Made by a program: the position numbers and the translations under genes. 37,436 nucleotides of DNA from Desulfurococcaceae archaeon. Its GTDB lineage: Archaea > Thermoproteota > Thermoprotei_A > Sulfolobales > Ignisphaeraceae. A model generated the notes under the pieces. The model saw nothing but the letters and a program-made list of their open reading frames with translations, searched no databases and was not told where the DNA came from. How positions within the stretch are numbered: position 1 is the first letter of the stretch; every line of letters begins with the position of its first letter. The stretch is taken from assembly GCA_020832925.1 (NCBI GenBank), contig JAJHRF010000013.1, positions 1 through 37,436 on the forward strand, in the 5' to 3' direction. Of this stretch, positions 1 to 8,826 are shown piece by piece.

Positions 1-879
1 CCTAACGGAGCAGGTAAAACAACTACTATCCATATAATAGCTACTCTGTTAAAACCTACGAAAGGTAGTGTTCTAGTTGCTGGTTACGATGTTGTTAAAG
101 AAGCTGATAAAGTGAGGAAGAAGATAGGTATAGTTTTCCAGGATCCTAGCCTCGATAACCAGTTGACAGGTTATGATAATATGTATATACATGGAAAACT
201 CTACGGTTTGAAAGGGAGAGAACTACAAGAGAAGATAATGAAGTTGCTAGACCTTGTCGAATTGAAAGAGTTTGCGTACAAGAAGGTTATGTACTATAGC
301 GGTGGTATGAAGAGACGTTTAGAGATAGCAAGAAGTTTACTTCACGAACCTGAGATACTTATACTAGATGAACCTACTATCGGTTTAGATCCCCAGTCTA
401 GAGCTAGGATATGGGACTATATAAAGTATCTAAAGAAAGAGTTCAGTATGACCATCCTCATGACCACCCACTACATGGACGAAGCAGAAGAGCTTGCTGA
501 TAGGATCGCCATAATGGATAAAGGGAAAATCTTGGCTATGGGTACAGCTGACCAACTCAAATCTATGCTAGGACAAGACGTAGTATATATAACCGTAAAC
601 AACTTGAATAACAATAATAACGATATCTGTAACATGTTTAACTTCGCTAAAATTTGTAAAGTTCTTGATGGTAATAGATTGGAGCTAGTTGTTGATAACG
701 CTACTAAAGCTCTACCCGAGATCTTTCATATAGCTGAATTGAAAGGATTAAGAATAGTTGAGATAAGCTACAGAAGACCAACACTAAACGAGGTGTTCTT
801 ACATCTGACCGGGCGCGAGTTAAGGGATTCACTTGAATTGCAACCTACTCCACCGATGAGGGGGGTGAGGTTCAGGTGA
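1..879 (+). CDS. ABC exporter ATP-binding protein, DrrA type (5' partial)
   Basis: This is the nucleotide-binding subunit of an ABC-2 type exporter, acting on the cytoplasmic face of the membrane. The frame is open from base 1 and enters in the middle of Walker A (PNGAGKTT), so the true start lies upstream of the window. The Met at 112 is internal. Visible motifs are the Q-loop in VFQDPSLDNQLTG, the signature YSGGMKRR, Walker B LILDEPTIGLD and the switch histidine in TTHYMDEAEELADR. The DPSLD and YSGGMKRRLE wording is typical of the daunorubicin-resistance DrrA group. A C-terminal extension of roughly 90 residues follows, as in that family. The stop overlaps the permease GTG start by 4 nt (GTGA), so the two genes are translationally coupled. 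The substrate cannot be told from sequence. Confidence 0.93.
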   Translation, partial: PNGAGKTTTIHIIATLLKPTKGSVLVAGYDVVKEADKVRKKIGIVFQDPSLDNQLTGYDNMYIHGKLYGLKGRELQEKIMKLLDLVELKEFAYKKVMYYSGGMKRRLEIARSLLHEPEILILDEPTIGLDPQSRARIWDYIKYLKKEFSMTILMTTHYMDEAEELADRIAIMDKGKILAMGTADQLKSMLGQDVVYITVNNLNNNNNDICNMFNFAKICKVLDGNRLELVVDNATKALPEIFHIAELKGLRIVEISYRRPTLNEVFLHLTGRELRDSLELQPTPPMRGVRFR

Positions 880-1736
880 ACTCGTTTAATGCCTTCACAG
901 CTATGATGTATAGACAGTTGAAGAGATGGTGGAACGCTAGATCTAGAGTAATTATGACTATACTCAACCCGTTGATATGGATGATTTTCCTAGGGCTTGG
1001 CTGGGGAAGCATATTCAGTCCACAGAACATTCCATCGATACCAGGGGTTCCGAACGTACCAGACGTTGTTTCAATGATGAGAACAGCTATAGATAACTAC
1101 TTTAAACAAATCTTCGGTGGTGTAGGCTATGTAGCTTTCATGATAACAGGTGTAGTCGTTATGACGGCGTTTATGGGTAGCTTTATCTCTGGTATAAGTG
1201 TTATATGGGATAAACAGTTCGGATTCTTAAAAGAAACTCTTGTAGCTCCAGCACCGAGGAGTATTGTAATACTTGGTAGAATTGTTGGAGATAGTATCGT
1301 AACGACAATCCAATCTCTAGTAATAGTGATGTTAAGCATTGTATTAACAAACGAAATTAACTTCATTAATATCCCTCTAGCACTAGGCTACATATTCATA
1401 ATGTCTCTCGGATTCACATCTCTAGGAACAGCAATATCGTTAAAATTCAGTAGCATGGAGGGGTTCCAAATGGTTGTGAACCTCATAACAATGCCTCTCG
1501 TATTCATGAGCGGCGTATTCTACCCTGTAACAACTATGCCTGATTGGATGAAGTGGATAGCTAAATTCAATCCACTAACATACTCTGTCCACGCTACAAG
1601 ATACTGGCTTGCAAACGCTGATGTTGGATTTGAGTATATGAATCCTCTAACAGATCTAGCTATACTAACAGTTTTCACCATCGTAATGATTATCGAGGCT
1701 ATGAATATCTTCGAAAAAACAACTCTTGAAGATTAA
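876..1736 (+). CDS. ABC-2 type exporter permease, DrrB type
   Basis: This is the membrane subunit paired with the preceding ATPase. It has 286 residues, usual for ABC-2 permeases. A GTG start overlaps the ATPase stop. About six hydrophobic segments are visible: after the N-terminal RQLKRWWNARS patch, around VAFMITGVVVMTAFMGSF, the SIVTTIQSLVIVMLSIVL stretch, the LALGYIFIMSLGFTSLGTA stretch, the MPLVFMSGVFYPVTTMP hairpin and the C-terminal LAILTVFTIVMIIEAM helix. The sequence SGVFYPVTTMPDWMKWIAKFNPLTY is the conserved last loop of DrrB/ABC2 membrane proteins. A P-rich extracytoplasmic stretch lies at residues 45-65. The cargo is unknown. Transcription presumably starts upstream of the window. 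Confidence 0.92.
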   Translation: MNSFNAFTAMMYRQLKRWWNARSRVIMTILNPLIWMIFLGLGWGSIFSPQNIPSIPGVPNVPDVVSMMRTAIDNYFKQIFGGVGYVAFMITGVVVMTAFMGSFISGISVIWDKQFGFLKETLVAPAPRSIVILGRIVGDSIVTTIQSLVIVMLSIVLTNEINFINIPLALGYIFIMSLGFTSLGTAISLKFSSMEGFQMVVNLITMPLVFMSGVFYPVTTMPDWMKWIAKFNPLTYSVHATRYWLANADVGFEYMNPLTDLAILTVFTIVMIIEAMNIFEKTTLED

Positions 1737-1775
1737 CAACACATTATTTTAATTTAAAACCCTTAGCTACACAGG

Positions 1776-2048
1776 TTATGGTACAATATAGAAATCTTCG
1801 TATCCTTTAACAACGCTATTCTCAATAACTATATCCCATATCTCGTAATCTTTCAAACTCTTGATAACTTCGAGAAAAATATTGACGTTCTGATCATCTC
1901 CTTCAACATGTATTTCAACCGAACCATCAGGTAGATTCCTGACATAACCATGAACTTTGTAAAGATCTGCAAAATGCTTAACTCTAGCCCTAAACCCTAC
2001 CCCTTGAACATCGCCGTAAATCCTGACTTTATAAGCTTTAATCACCAT
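1776..2048 (-). CDS. acyP: Acylphosphatase
   Basis: This small enzyme hydrolyses acyl phosphates and is about 90 residues long, as usual for the family. The signature VQGVGFRARVKHFAD carries the catalytic arginine, and GYVRNLPDGSVEIHVEG carries the catalytic asparagine. The frame opens further upstream (2096), but those 16 extra residues are outside the domain. A GGGGG ribosome site sits just before the ATG at 2048, and a GTG one codon later (2045) has even better spacing, so either is possible. It stands alone and is convergent with the ABC exporter genes. The cellular substrate is not known for archaeal members. Confidence 0.93.
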   Translation of the reverse strand: MVIKAYKVRIYGDVQGVGFRARVKHFADLYKVHGYVRNLPDGSVEIHVEGDDQNVNIFLEVIKSLKDYEIWDIVIENSVVKGYEDFYIVP

Positions 2049-2101
2049 AAACCCCCGTATTTGAGATCTATGTAAGCAGACTAAATATGTTACCACGTTA
2101 T

Positions 2102-2620
2102 CTATCTAAGTATACCTAAAGCTTTATTAACAATACTTACCAATTCCTCTAATCTCTGCATCAACATGGTCTTGTCTCTAATCTCTGAAACTGTTATATT
2201 TATACATAGCATAGGTTCTACATGTATTTGCTCTACCACCTTCTTTAAAATAGTATTGCAGTTTATTTTTAGTTGGCTAACTATAAGAATGACAAATCTA
2301 CCAAACATACTACCATACTTTTTCAATAGTTCTTGGATAGGGGACGACAATCTGTTGAACCAGATAGGCGAAGCCACTATAACCATATCGTACTTCTCAT
2401 TAAGGAGATCTCTAGGTTCCAACAATATATTTGTACCCTTCTTGATGAGTGTATCGATTATAAGTCTAGGGTTTAGGTGTAGAGGTGGGGAATACTCTTT
2501 TAAAGGTTTAACCTTGTAAACATTAACTTCTATACCGCGAGATTTCAAGTATTCGCTAGACATCTTCACAAGATTCTCTGTATTACCTGTTCTACTATAA
2601 TAAACGATAGCTAACTTCAT
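2102..2620 (-). CDS. Flavodoxin-like / NAD(P)H-dependent flavoprotein
   Basis: This is a flavodoxin-fold protein of about 172 residues. The N-terminal beta strand and phosphate loop MKLAIVYYSRTGNTENLV is the FMN phosphate-binding signature T/S-x-T-G-N-T. The segment VIVASPIWFNRLSSPIQELL is the typical second FMN loop (here PIWFNRLSSP). The C-terminal part has additional alpha/beta elements. An ATG at 2632 would add MGFS, but the GGGG block inside that extension lies 6 nt before the ATG at 2620 and fits a ribosome site, so I place the start there. It lies immediately upstream of acyP on the same strand. The redox partner is unknown. Confidence 0.82.
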   Translation of the reverse strand: MKLAIVYYSRTGNTENLVKMSSEYLKSRGIEVNVYKVKPLKEYSPPLHLNPRLIIDTLIKKGTNILLEPRDLLNEKYDMVIVASPIWFNRLSSPIQELLKKYGSMFGRFVILIVSQLKINCNTILKKVVEQIHVEPMLCINITVSEIRDKTMLMQRLEELVSIVNKALGILR

Positions 2621-2746
2621 AGAGAACCCCATTACTTAACGGCTACTGCCCTGAGATAAAAACTCTATCGATTCACTATAGAGATAGCTGGTATGATTGT
2701 CGAACTCCCTAGCATTCTATAGCTTGAAAATGAGGGAAAGGTAGTG

Positions 2747-2757
2747 AAAATATATTA
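2747..2757 (+). promoter_or_regulatory. TATA box of the DtxR-family gene
   Basis: AAAATATATTA is preceded by a purine-rich BRE-like stretch. A transcript from it would begin near 2778-2783, downstream of the first possible GTG (2765). This argues for a leaderless start at GTG 2783 or ATG 2792. Confidence 0.5.
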
Positions 2758-2791
2758 AGAAATTGTGACACTATATATAGATGTGTTAACG

Positions 2792-3457
2792 ATGCATAAG
2801 AGAACTAGTTCAACTGCTGATGCTGGTAGAGTAGAGGATTACTTAACAACGATATACAGATTGGAGGAAGCATTAGGTATAGCACGAACAACCGATATTT
2901 CTAGAGAGCTTGGGGTTACCCCTGCAACTGCTTCAAAAGTTATAAAGAAGCTAGAAGAGAAAAACCTTGTTAAAAGAGTTAAGTATAAATACGTAACCTT
3001 GACTGATGATGGGAGGAAACTAGCTGAACAGATTATTAGAAGGCATAGAATTTCCGAGGTATTTCTAGTCAAAATACTGGGTTTTAACGATATTGAAGCT
3101 CATATGTATGCTCACTACCTAGAACACCTACCTGATGTAATAATAGAGAGAGCTTTTGAAGTAATTGGTAAACCGAGTATGTGTCCTCATGGAAACCCTA
3201 TACCTGGTGTTGAAAGATATAAAGAAGAATTAGAGAACCTAAGCACAGCTGATATTCATCGAAAATGTGTTATACAGAGAATTGCTGGAGAATTCGTCAA
3301 TATCCTTACATATCTGCATAGCTTAGGTATAAGAATAGGTAGTAGCATTACTATAACGAGGAGAGACCAAAGATACGTTCTCGTAGAACTTGAAAACGGT
3401 TCCAGTATCGAGTTGCCTATATATATAGCTAGGTATGTATACGTGAAATGCTTCTAG
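2792..3457 (+). CDS. DtxR/MntR-family metal-dependent transcriptional regulator
   Basis: This is a metal-sensing repressor. The N-terminal winged helix (VEDYLTTIYRLEEALG, then TDISRELGVTPATASKVIKKLEEKNLV) is the DtxR HTH. The dimerisation domain holds the metal-site signature MCPHGNPIPG and upstream metal-binding candidates in HAHYLEHL-like sequence (HMYAHYLEHLPD). A C-terminal SH3/FeoA-like domain follows (RIGSSITITRRDQRYVLVELENG). The frame allows a GTG at 2765, but the TATA box position suggests the ATG at 2792 or the GTG at 2783. No transport gene is adjacent, so the regulon cannot be read from context. Iron or manganese are the usual co-repressors in the family. Confidence 0.88.
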   Translation: MHKRTSSTADAGRVEDYLTTIYRLEEALGIARTTDISRELGVTPATASKVIKKLEEKNLVKRVKYKYVTLTDDGRKLAEQIIRRHRISEVFLVKILGFNDIEAHMYAHYLEHLPDVIIERAFEVIGKPSMCPHGNPIPGVERYKEELENLSTADIHRKCVIQRIAGEFVNILTYLHSLGIRIGSSITITRRDQRYVLVELENGSSIELPIYIARYVYVKCF

Positions 3458-4142
3458 ATATTCTGAGTCGACCTCCCCTACCCTGAAGAGTGAGTGTTTC
3501 CTGGGATGGTTTATTGATTCTTCCTCATATACTTAGATTTACATCTGTAAACCTCATTACCTTAGAAATACTTAGATATGGCTGTATCTAGTAAACAGAT
3601 ACTTTCAGTCATATCAGTAGATACACTTTAAAAACACAGAGACCTACTTAGTGGAAAACATGTACTTAATCATCAACATTAGTTAAATGGTATTGTAGTT
3701 AGAGAACAGAAATTTTTCTCTATTCAAACATTGGATGGATATACAAAAGAGTTACAGAGACTTATGAATATACTGAAAACTATTTCTAGAAAAATAGATT
3801 GGGTCTTTACCTACTTATGCCGGTTTTCGAGATCTTTTGAAGTATGTATTTCGGACCTTTAATACCGTGGAAAGCTCAATGTATCCACTATCTCTTCATC
3901 AAGAAGATTTATGCTGTGGAGGTAAAGCGCTAGAGCGTGTTTTTAAGGAAGGCTGTTGAGGAAACTGAAAGAGTTTCTCGATCGAAATCTGATATCATAT
4001 ACGTTAGGGTAGGGTTGGGGACCTGGGATCGGATTCAAGTACCGTAATACACGTAGAGCTAATTTATGCGAAACTTAGATGAAGTTCTTCGATATAGATA
4101 TACTCTATTAGTATCTCAGATTCTCACTACTGATTGTTTACA
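3458..4142. other. Long non-coding stretch, possibly with a gene relic
   Basis: No intact gene is seen in this 685-nt gap. Plus-strand frames around 3712-3860 (…LDGYTKELQRLMNILKT…) and 3930-4010 (…KAVEETERVSRSKSD…) look protein-like but are broken by stops and frame changes. They match no family I can name and could be remnants of a transposase or another gene. No RNA gene was recognised. Confidence 0.35.
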
Positions 4143-6563
4143 TTATCTCTTTGCGTAATCGAATAAGGATTTTCCACCTTTAGCAGCTCCTTTGAGTTGA
4201 GCTTCTGTTACACCGAAGTATCCTAGTATTCTTAAGACTGCTGGAATTATTTGGTGTTCTACGTAGTAATCGAAATCTATATCTTTGACGTTTACAGCTA
4301 TGTATGGTTTCGCTCTTTCAGATATCTTACCACTACCTTTGACTATAACGTACCCTACTTTATCCCCTACATCTACTTTGTAGCCCATCTTTATCAATTC
4401 TTTCGCTGCTACTACATGAGGTTGAGATGCTTCATATTCTGATAGAGGTTTCGTTATCGTTTTCCATATAACGAAGGGCTCTATAGGTACATCACCGGCG
4501 CCTATCTTCTTCCTCAGCTCCTCCAACTCTTTTCTAACAAATTCAACAGCTTTCCTGTAATCCATAGTCTTGAGAACTATCTCCGCTACTTTCTCTTGAA
4601 GTTCTTTCGCTATCTCAGCCCAATCACCTCTAACAGCTTCGAAACCAACTACATCTATATGCTCATCAACTGTAAGACCTATGTACCTCTTCTTCGCTTC
4701 TGTAAAGAATACTTTTTGATATAGTTTATCTATCTTAACATCGAATCCAAGCTCCTTCTCTACCAACTCTATGAATTTCTCAACAATCTCTTTATCGTAT
4801 TTAACAAAAACAGAATCTGTATCTCCATAGATCATATCGAGCCCAAGTTTTTTCGCTATATCCATAGCCTTCTTAATGAGTTCGCGTCCGTAAGCAGCAA
4901 CAGCTTCAGCACATTCTCTACAATACCATCGCGCACCTGTCCAGCCCATGTATCCGTAGCAAGCGTTCGCCAAGACTTTTAAAGCTCTTTGCCTTGCATC
5001 AAGCATTCTATATTCGTAGGAATCTACACTATACTTCTTCATCTGCTCTCTAACATCTTTACGTGTTTTAATTAGAGTTTCGAGAGCCATTTTGAAGAAC
5101 GAGCTCGGCTGTTTAAGGAATTTATACCCTACTTCTGGCGCTTCGTAACATCCATGAATACCGCATAGAGATTCATCTTCTACGAAGGTATCGGGACCTA
5201 TGTTATATTTAATCATTATACTCGGATACATAGACGAGAAATCTATTACAGCTATGTTCTCGTGAACACCTTTCTTAGGTTCTAGAACTATAGCCCCTCT
5301 ATAAGGTTCGTAAGGATGCTCAGCTCTGTTAGGCACTAACTCCCCTACTTTGTACGCTATCCTCATAAGATGCCACTCAAGCCTAAACCCTACGCTAGCT
5401 GCCCCTACTTGGTCTGGGGGTATACCTGTTACACTCGATAACTGTATTATGAAAGGAAGGAATTTCTCTGCTATACCGAAGGTCGATACAACGTCGTCGC
5501 GTGCATAAGCTAGCAGTATCTTTCTCTTCTCCTCATCATCCCAGTACTTATAGATTTCGTACCACGGTACATTAACTCTCTCGCTCTTCTTCATGACGCC
5601 TAGGTAATCTGCGACTTCGTCTAAACTTTTTACCTTAATCTCTGCTATCTCTTCAGCTAGATCATACAAATCTATGTTTACTCTACCAGGAATAGAGACA
5701 TGTCCATGGACACTCTTCGTCGGTTCTACACCTAGACGTCTAGATACATCCAGCTTTATTCCTAAACGTCTACACCTCTCGAGGAGGTAAGGCCAATCGA
5801 AATTGTTAGAGTTGTAGCCTACAATAATATCTGGGTCGTATTTCTGGACATAGCTTACAAATTCTCTCAATAGAATCCTGTCGTCTTTATCTCTAGCTGT
5901 TAACTGTACAATCTCTTTCTCTGAATTCATTAAAGAAATTACTATTACCGGATCTCTATCAGGTCTAGGTGCACCACGAGGATTGTACACCTCTATATCC
6001 ATAGCTAAGATCTTAAGCTTAGGTATATCCAACCTCTCTAGACGGTTAAGAACCTCTACAACCTCATACTCAGCTTGAACTCTAAAACCAGGTGTAATAT
6101 TTTTCTCGATTACTTTAAAACTGTGCCATGTACATGGATATATATCGTGATCTACAAGGTACCTCATAGAGAACCTGATATCTGCTTCAACAACATCTCT
6201 AACCCCTGGTATCTTTGTAACCTCTTTCCTGTACTCACGAACGTACTCTGGTATAACAGTCACAATCTTAAGAGCATCGACAGGTTTCCCCGCGAATTTC
6301 TTCTTAACATATTCAACAGATGTTATAGGTGATTTAGGGGTAGATAGAGACACTATTTGCTTACGTACAAGCTCTAGTTTATCTTGTTGAGAATAACCTT
6401 CATCTATAACTGCGTAGAAATATGGTCTGAATCTCCTGTCTCTCAGAACTACCCTGCGCCCTTCTTCATCTATCCCCCATATAATTATACAAGGCTCTAA
6501 ACCCGCTATTTCGTACGAAACATCGAGAATAAAGACGCTGATCTCATGATACGAAGTGCCCAA
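4143..6563 (-). CDS. polB: Family B DNA polymerase with proofreading exonuclease
   Basis: This is a replicative or repair DNA polymerase of 806 residues. The 3'-5' exonuclease site is complete: Exo I D189/E191 in LAMDIEVYN, Exo II GYNSNNFDWPYL near 249-260 and Exo III Y353-D357 (YARDD). The polymerase motifs are also intact: motif A D441 (DFSSMYPSI), motif B K529 (RALKVLANACYG), motif C D581/D583 (YGDTDS) and KKRYIG. The C-terminal GKSLFDYAKR resembles a PCNA-interacting peptide. The start is TTG, supported by GGTG 7 nt upstream. All catalytic residues are present, so it is an active B1- or B3-type paralog rather than the inactivated B2 type. The exact paralog needs a tree. It is monocistronic with no obvious partner. 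Confidence 0.97.
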   Translation of the reverse strand: MGTSYHEISVFILDVSYEIAGLEPCIIIWGIDEEGRRVVLRDRRFRPYFYAVIDEGYSQQDKLELVRKQIVSLSTPKSPITSVEYVKKKFAGKPVDALKIVTVIPEYVREYRKEVTKIPGVRDVVEADIRFSMRYLVDHDIYPCTWHSFKVIEKNITPGFRVQAEYEVVEVLNRLERLDIPKLKILAMDIEVYNPRGAPRPDRDPVIVISLMNSEKEIVQLTARDKDDRILLREFVSYVQKYDPDIIVGYNSNNFDWPYLLERCRRLGIKLDVSRRLGVEPTKSVHGHVSIPGRVNIDLYDLAEEIAEIKVKSLDEVADYLGVMKKSERVNVPWYEIYKYWDDEEKRKILLAYARDDVVSTFGIAEKFLPFIIQLSSVTGIPPDQVGAASVGFRLEWHLMRIAYKVGELVPNRAEHPYEPYRGAIVLEPKKGVHENIAVIDFSSMYPSIMIKYNIGPDTFVEDESLCGIHGCYEAPEVGYKFLKQPSSFFKMALETLIKTRKDVREQMKKYSVDSYEYRMLDARQRALKVLANACYGYMGWTGARWYCRECAEAVAAYGRELIKKAMDIAKKLGLDMIYGDTDSVFVKYDKEIVEKFIELVEKELGFDVKIDKLYQKVFFTEAKKRYIGLTVDEHIDVVGFEAVRGDWAEIAKELQEKVAEIVLKTMDYRKAVEFVRKELEELRKKIGAGDVPIEPFVIWKTITKPLSEYEASQPHVVAAKELIKMGYKVDVGDKVGYVIVKGSGKISERAKPYIAVNVKDIDFDYYVEHQIIPAVLRILGYFGVTEAQLKGAAKGGKSLFDYAKR

Positions 6564-6728
6564 AGATCTACACCTACTAAGATAGTTTAACGTTAAGCAG
6601 ATTAATATCCTACGCTACTCCTTAAGCATCGTATTGTAGATAGAGCTGCTAAAAATACTTCGAGAAAGCCTTCTACTTTAGATCTGTCTATATCTGCATA
6701 TCCAATATCAGTGTCGATATAGAGAAGT

Positions 6729-6998
6729 CTACAATAATCCATAATCGTTCAACAACTCTACAATCTTCTTCAGCTCTTCGTATAGTTCAACACCTTTATG
6801 CGTTATACCTACGGTTTTAGTTTTACCTGTAGAAACTATTTTCACCAAGCCTTTTTCGTTCATCTCTTTAAGGATGTTCATAAGCCTATCGTAAGGCATA
6901 TTGACAAGAGTTGCAAGTTTTGTTGGGTTAATCTCGCCTAGCATGAGTATTCTAAGGATATCGTATATTATCTGAAGTTTTGTCCTCTTCCTAGTCAT
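6729..6998 (-). CDS. Winged-helix DNA-binding protein (HTH_45/Sso10a-like)
   Basis: This 89-residue protein is a single winged helix: basic N-terminus MTRKRTKLQIIYDILRI, recognition region NPTKLATLVNMPYDRLMNILKEMNEKGLV, wing VSTGKTKTVGITHKG and a C-terminal helix ELYEELKKIVELLNDYG that could dimerise as a coiled coil. This layout resembles the Sso10a/HTH_45 proteins of crenarchaea. The ATG overlaps the stop of the upstream membrane protein gene by 4 nt (ATGA). It is the last gene of a three-gene unit and may regulate that operon or act as a chromatin-type binder. Its target is unknown. Confidence 0.75.
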   Translation of the reverse strand: MTRKRTKLQIIYDILRILMLGEINPTKLATLVNMPYDRLMNILKEMNEKGLVKIVSTGKTKTVGITHKGVELYEELKKIVELLNDYGLL

Positions 6999-7555
6999 AA
7001 CTTAAATACCTTAACAGAGCTGTAGATAGCTAAAGCTACTGCTGAAAGACTTCGGATAAGCTCTGCTACAAGGAGTATTATCGGCGTTGTCTCGCCTCCT
7101 ACAATCACTGACAACACTCTAAGGTAGTAACTACTCGACAACATGATCAACAACATCTTGATGTATCCAGAAGCTCGTATCGCTATATAGATTGAGAGAC
7201 TTCCTGCAACTACGTCAGGAGCTATGAGGAAGACTATGTAGGGTGTGAAAGTATACAGTTTCTCTGAACAACTTCTCTGCACAATCATCAAAATAAACGC
7301 AGCCATAGCTAAAGATGATGTTGCAACGTAGAGAGAAGCTGAAACTCTGACATCGTTAAATACAATAGATAATGCTGCACAGAGCTGACTTACCGATAAT
7401 AGTAGGAACGATGTCGATGAGAGAAGCAGATCTTGAACCCTGAATTTTCTATACGTTGATAACAGTCTTAAGGCTACGTATAGAAACGATAGAAACCCTG
7501 TAACCTCTATAGCCATCAATGGGATATTCATAATGAAAACCTTTGCTTTACTCAA
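6995..7555 (-). CDS. Multi-pass membrane protein of unknown function
   Basis: The protein has 186 residues and about six hydrophobic segments, beginning with IPLMAIEVTGFLSFLYVALRL, then DLLLSSTSFLLLSVSQL, SLAMAAFILMIVQRS, a segment near YIVFLIAPDVVAGSLSIYI, one near MLLIMLSSSYYL and a C-terminal ILLVAELIRSLSAVALAIY. I recognise no family. The start is TTG, overlapping the upstream stop by 4 nt (TTGA). Its own stop overlaps the winged-helix start, so all three genes are translationally coupled. The arrangement suggests a membrane unit with its own DNA-binding protein, but its function cannot be given. Confidence 0.7.
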   Translation of the reverse strand: MSKAKVFIMNIPLMAIEVTGFLSFLYVALRLLSTYRKFRVQDLLLSSTSFLLLSVSQLCAALSIVFNDVRVSASLYVATSSLAMAAFILMIVQRSCSEKLYTFTPYIVFLIAPDVVAGSLSIYIAIRASGYIKMLLIMLSSSYYLRVLSVIVGGETTPIILLVAELIRSLSAVALAIYSSVKVFKL

Positions 7556-8025
7556 CGCTTTCTCAAATATATACAGCTTGTGTTCCCTAACTTTATATCT
7601 AGCGGTACAAAAATCAAACCCTTAGGTGTTCTAAAAGTTAAGCCCATAACCACTACTTCTCTCCCATCCATAAACTTCGCTAAAGCTTCTCTAAATAGAA
7701 TAAACGATTTATTGTTAGTACATCTATACCAAGGTAAGAATACAACATGTATACGATGACCTTCGCTCGTCGTAATAATGTTGAGATCTCCTCCATAAAC
7801 ATGAAAAACCCCTCTATACCTAAAATCTCTTCCAATAGACGATGCATACCCGATCACTCCTGGAACAAATCTTGGAATAGGATACGGTGGTTTTATGTAG
7901 ACATCCTCTACGATCTGCTCCACAACTTCTTCTTCTACAGGATAAGTTAAATAAAACGCTATAGGGATAGCTACACATACAATCACTACGAGGATCGCTA
8001 TAAAGATCAACAATCTCCTTGACAT
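7552..8025 (-). CDS. Membrane-anchored extracytoplasmic protein with an OB-like domain
   Basis: The protein has 157 residues. One N-terminal transmembrane helix follows MSRR (LLIFIAILVVIVCVAIPIAF), then an acidic linker (EEEVVEQIVEDV), a proline-rich linker and a beta-rich domain (residues about 65-155). The strand pattern ending in GREVVVMGLTFRTPKGLIFV resembles an OB fold. This is inference from pattern only. Two cysteines (in RCTN and NTSCIY) could form a disulfide outside the cell. GGTGA lies 6 nt before the ATG. It is the first gene of the three-gene operon ending at 6729. Its function is unknown. Confidence 0.65.
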   Translation of the reverse strand: MSRRLLIFIAILVVIVCVAIPIAFYLTYPVEEEVVEQIVEDVYIKPPYPIPRFVPGVIGYASSIGRDFRYRGVFHVYGGDLNIITTSEGHRIHVVFLPWYRCTNNKSFILFREALAKFMDGREVVVMGLTFRTPKGLIFVPLDIKLGNTSCIYLRKR

Positions 8026-8113
8026 CCTAGCTCACCTCATTACCTCTAAATTACTACGTGTTAACTCTGTAATAAGTGTAAGGCTTTGTTATAACTATTC
8101 CCGAATTTCTAAC

Positions 8114-8826
8114 CTATAGCAAAGAGGATCTTACTCGCTTCAGACGTTTGTAAACACTAATTATCTTCCCATCCCCCAAAGCATATACTCTACTACACTC
8201 TCTTGCTACAAGAATACCGTGAGTAGCTATGATAAACGCTTGATTTAATTCTATGTTTAGCTTTCTCGCCAAATCCATGAGCTTCTCGTTATTCTCGACA
8301 TCTAAAGCTCCCACAGGTTCATCCATAAGCACAACCGCTGGATTATTAGCTAATACTCAAACAATTGTTATTCTTTGCCGTTCTCCACCACTAAGTGTAT
8401 TAATAGTTCTATGAACTAGGTGCTGAATCCCAATGAATTGAAGTAACTTCAATGCTCCTTCTCTCCTCTCCTTCCTCCTTACGAACTCCGAGCAGATACA
8501 TTGGAAGTTCTACGTTCTCGAACACTGCTAGCAATAGTATCAAATTATAGAATTGAAATGCATAGCCTTTTTCTTCAATCTGAACTCCGTAATCTCTTTA
8601 TCACTAAGCTCCATTATATCTACATTATCGCCAACTACTTTCCCTGTACCCGGTCTATCTAACCCTCTATGATGTTAAACAGAGTTGTTTTACACGATCC
8701 CGATGGACCTACAATACAAATTACATCACCGCGGTTGATATCCAAATCTATACTCCTAAGTGCTTGAACATAGTGACGACCATACTTATAAACTAAGACT
8801 AGCCACGATATCTCTAGACATACCTC
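8114..8826 (-). pseudogene. Decayed MacB/LolD-type ABC transporter ATPase
   Basis: Pieces of one ATPase can be read in order on the minus strand but in different frames. They are YKYGRHYVQALRSIDLDI and Walker A GPSGSCKTT (positions about 8705-8685), LDRPGTGKVVGDNVDIME, the Q-loop region KGYAFQFYNL, FENVELPMYLLGV, the signature LSGGERQRITIV, then LANNPAVVLMDEPVGALD and the H-loop IIATHG. Damage includes a frameshift after NIIEG near 8672, further frame changes near 8560 and 8460, an in-frame TGA at 8357-8359, and Walker A G to C (TGT at 8692-8694). The surviving 3' frame (8114-8332) alone cannot bind ATP. It follows the broken permease directly, so a whole operon has decayed. Confidence 0.9.

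Noticed and set aside
4251-6332. Short plus-strand frames within polB
   Set aside because: They are antisense to an intact, motif-complete polymerase gene and have no independent support.
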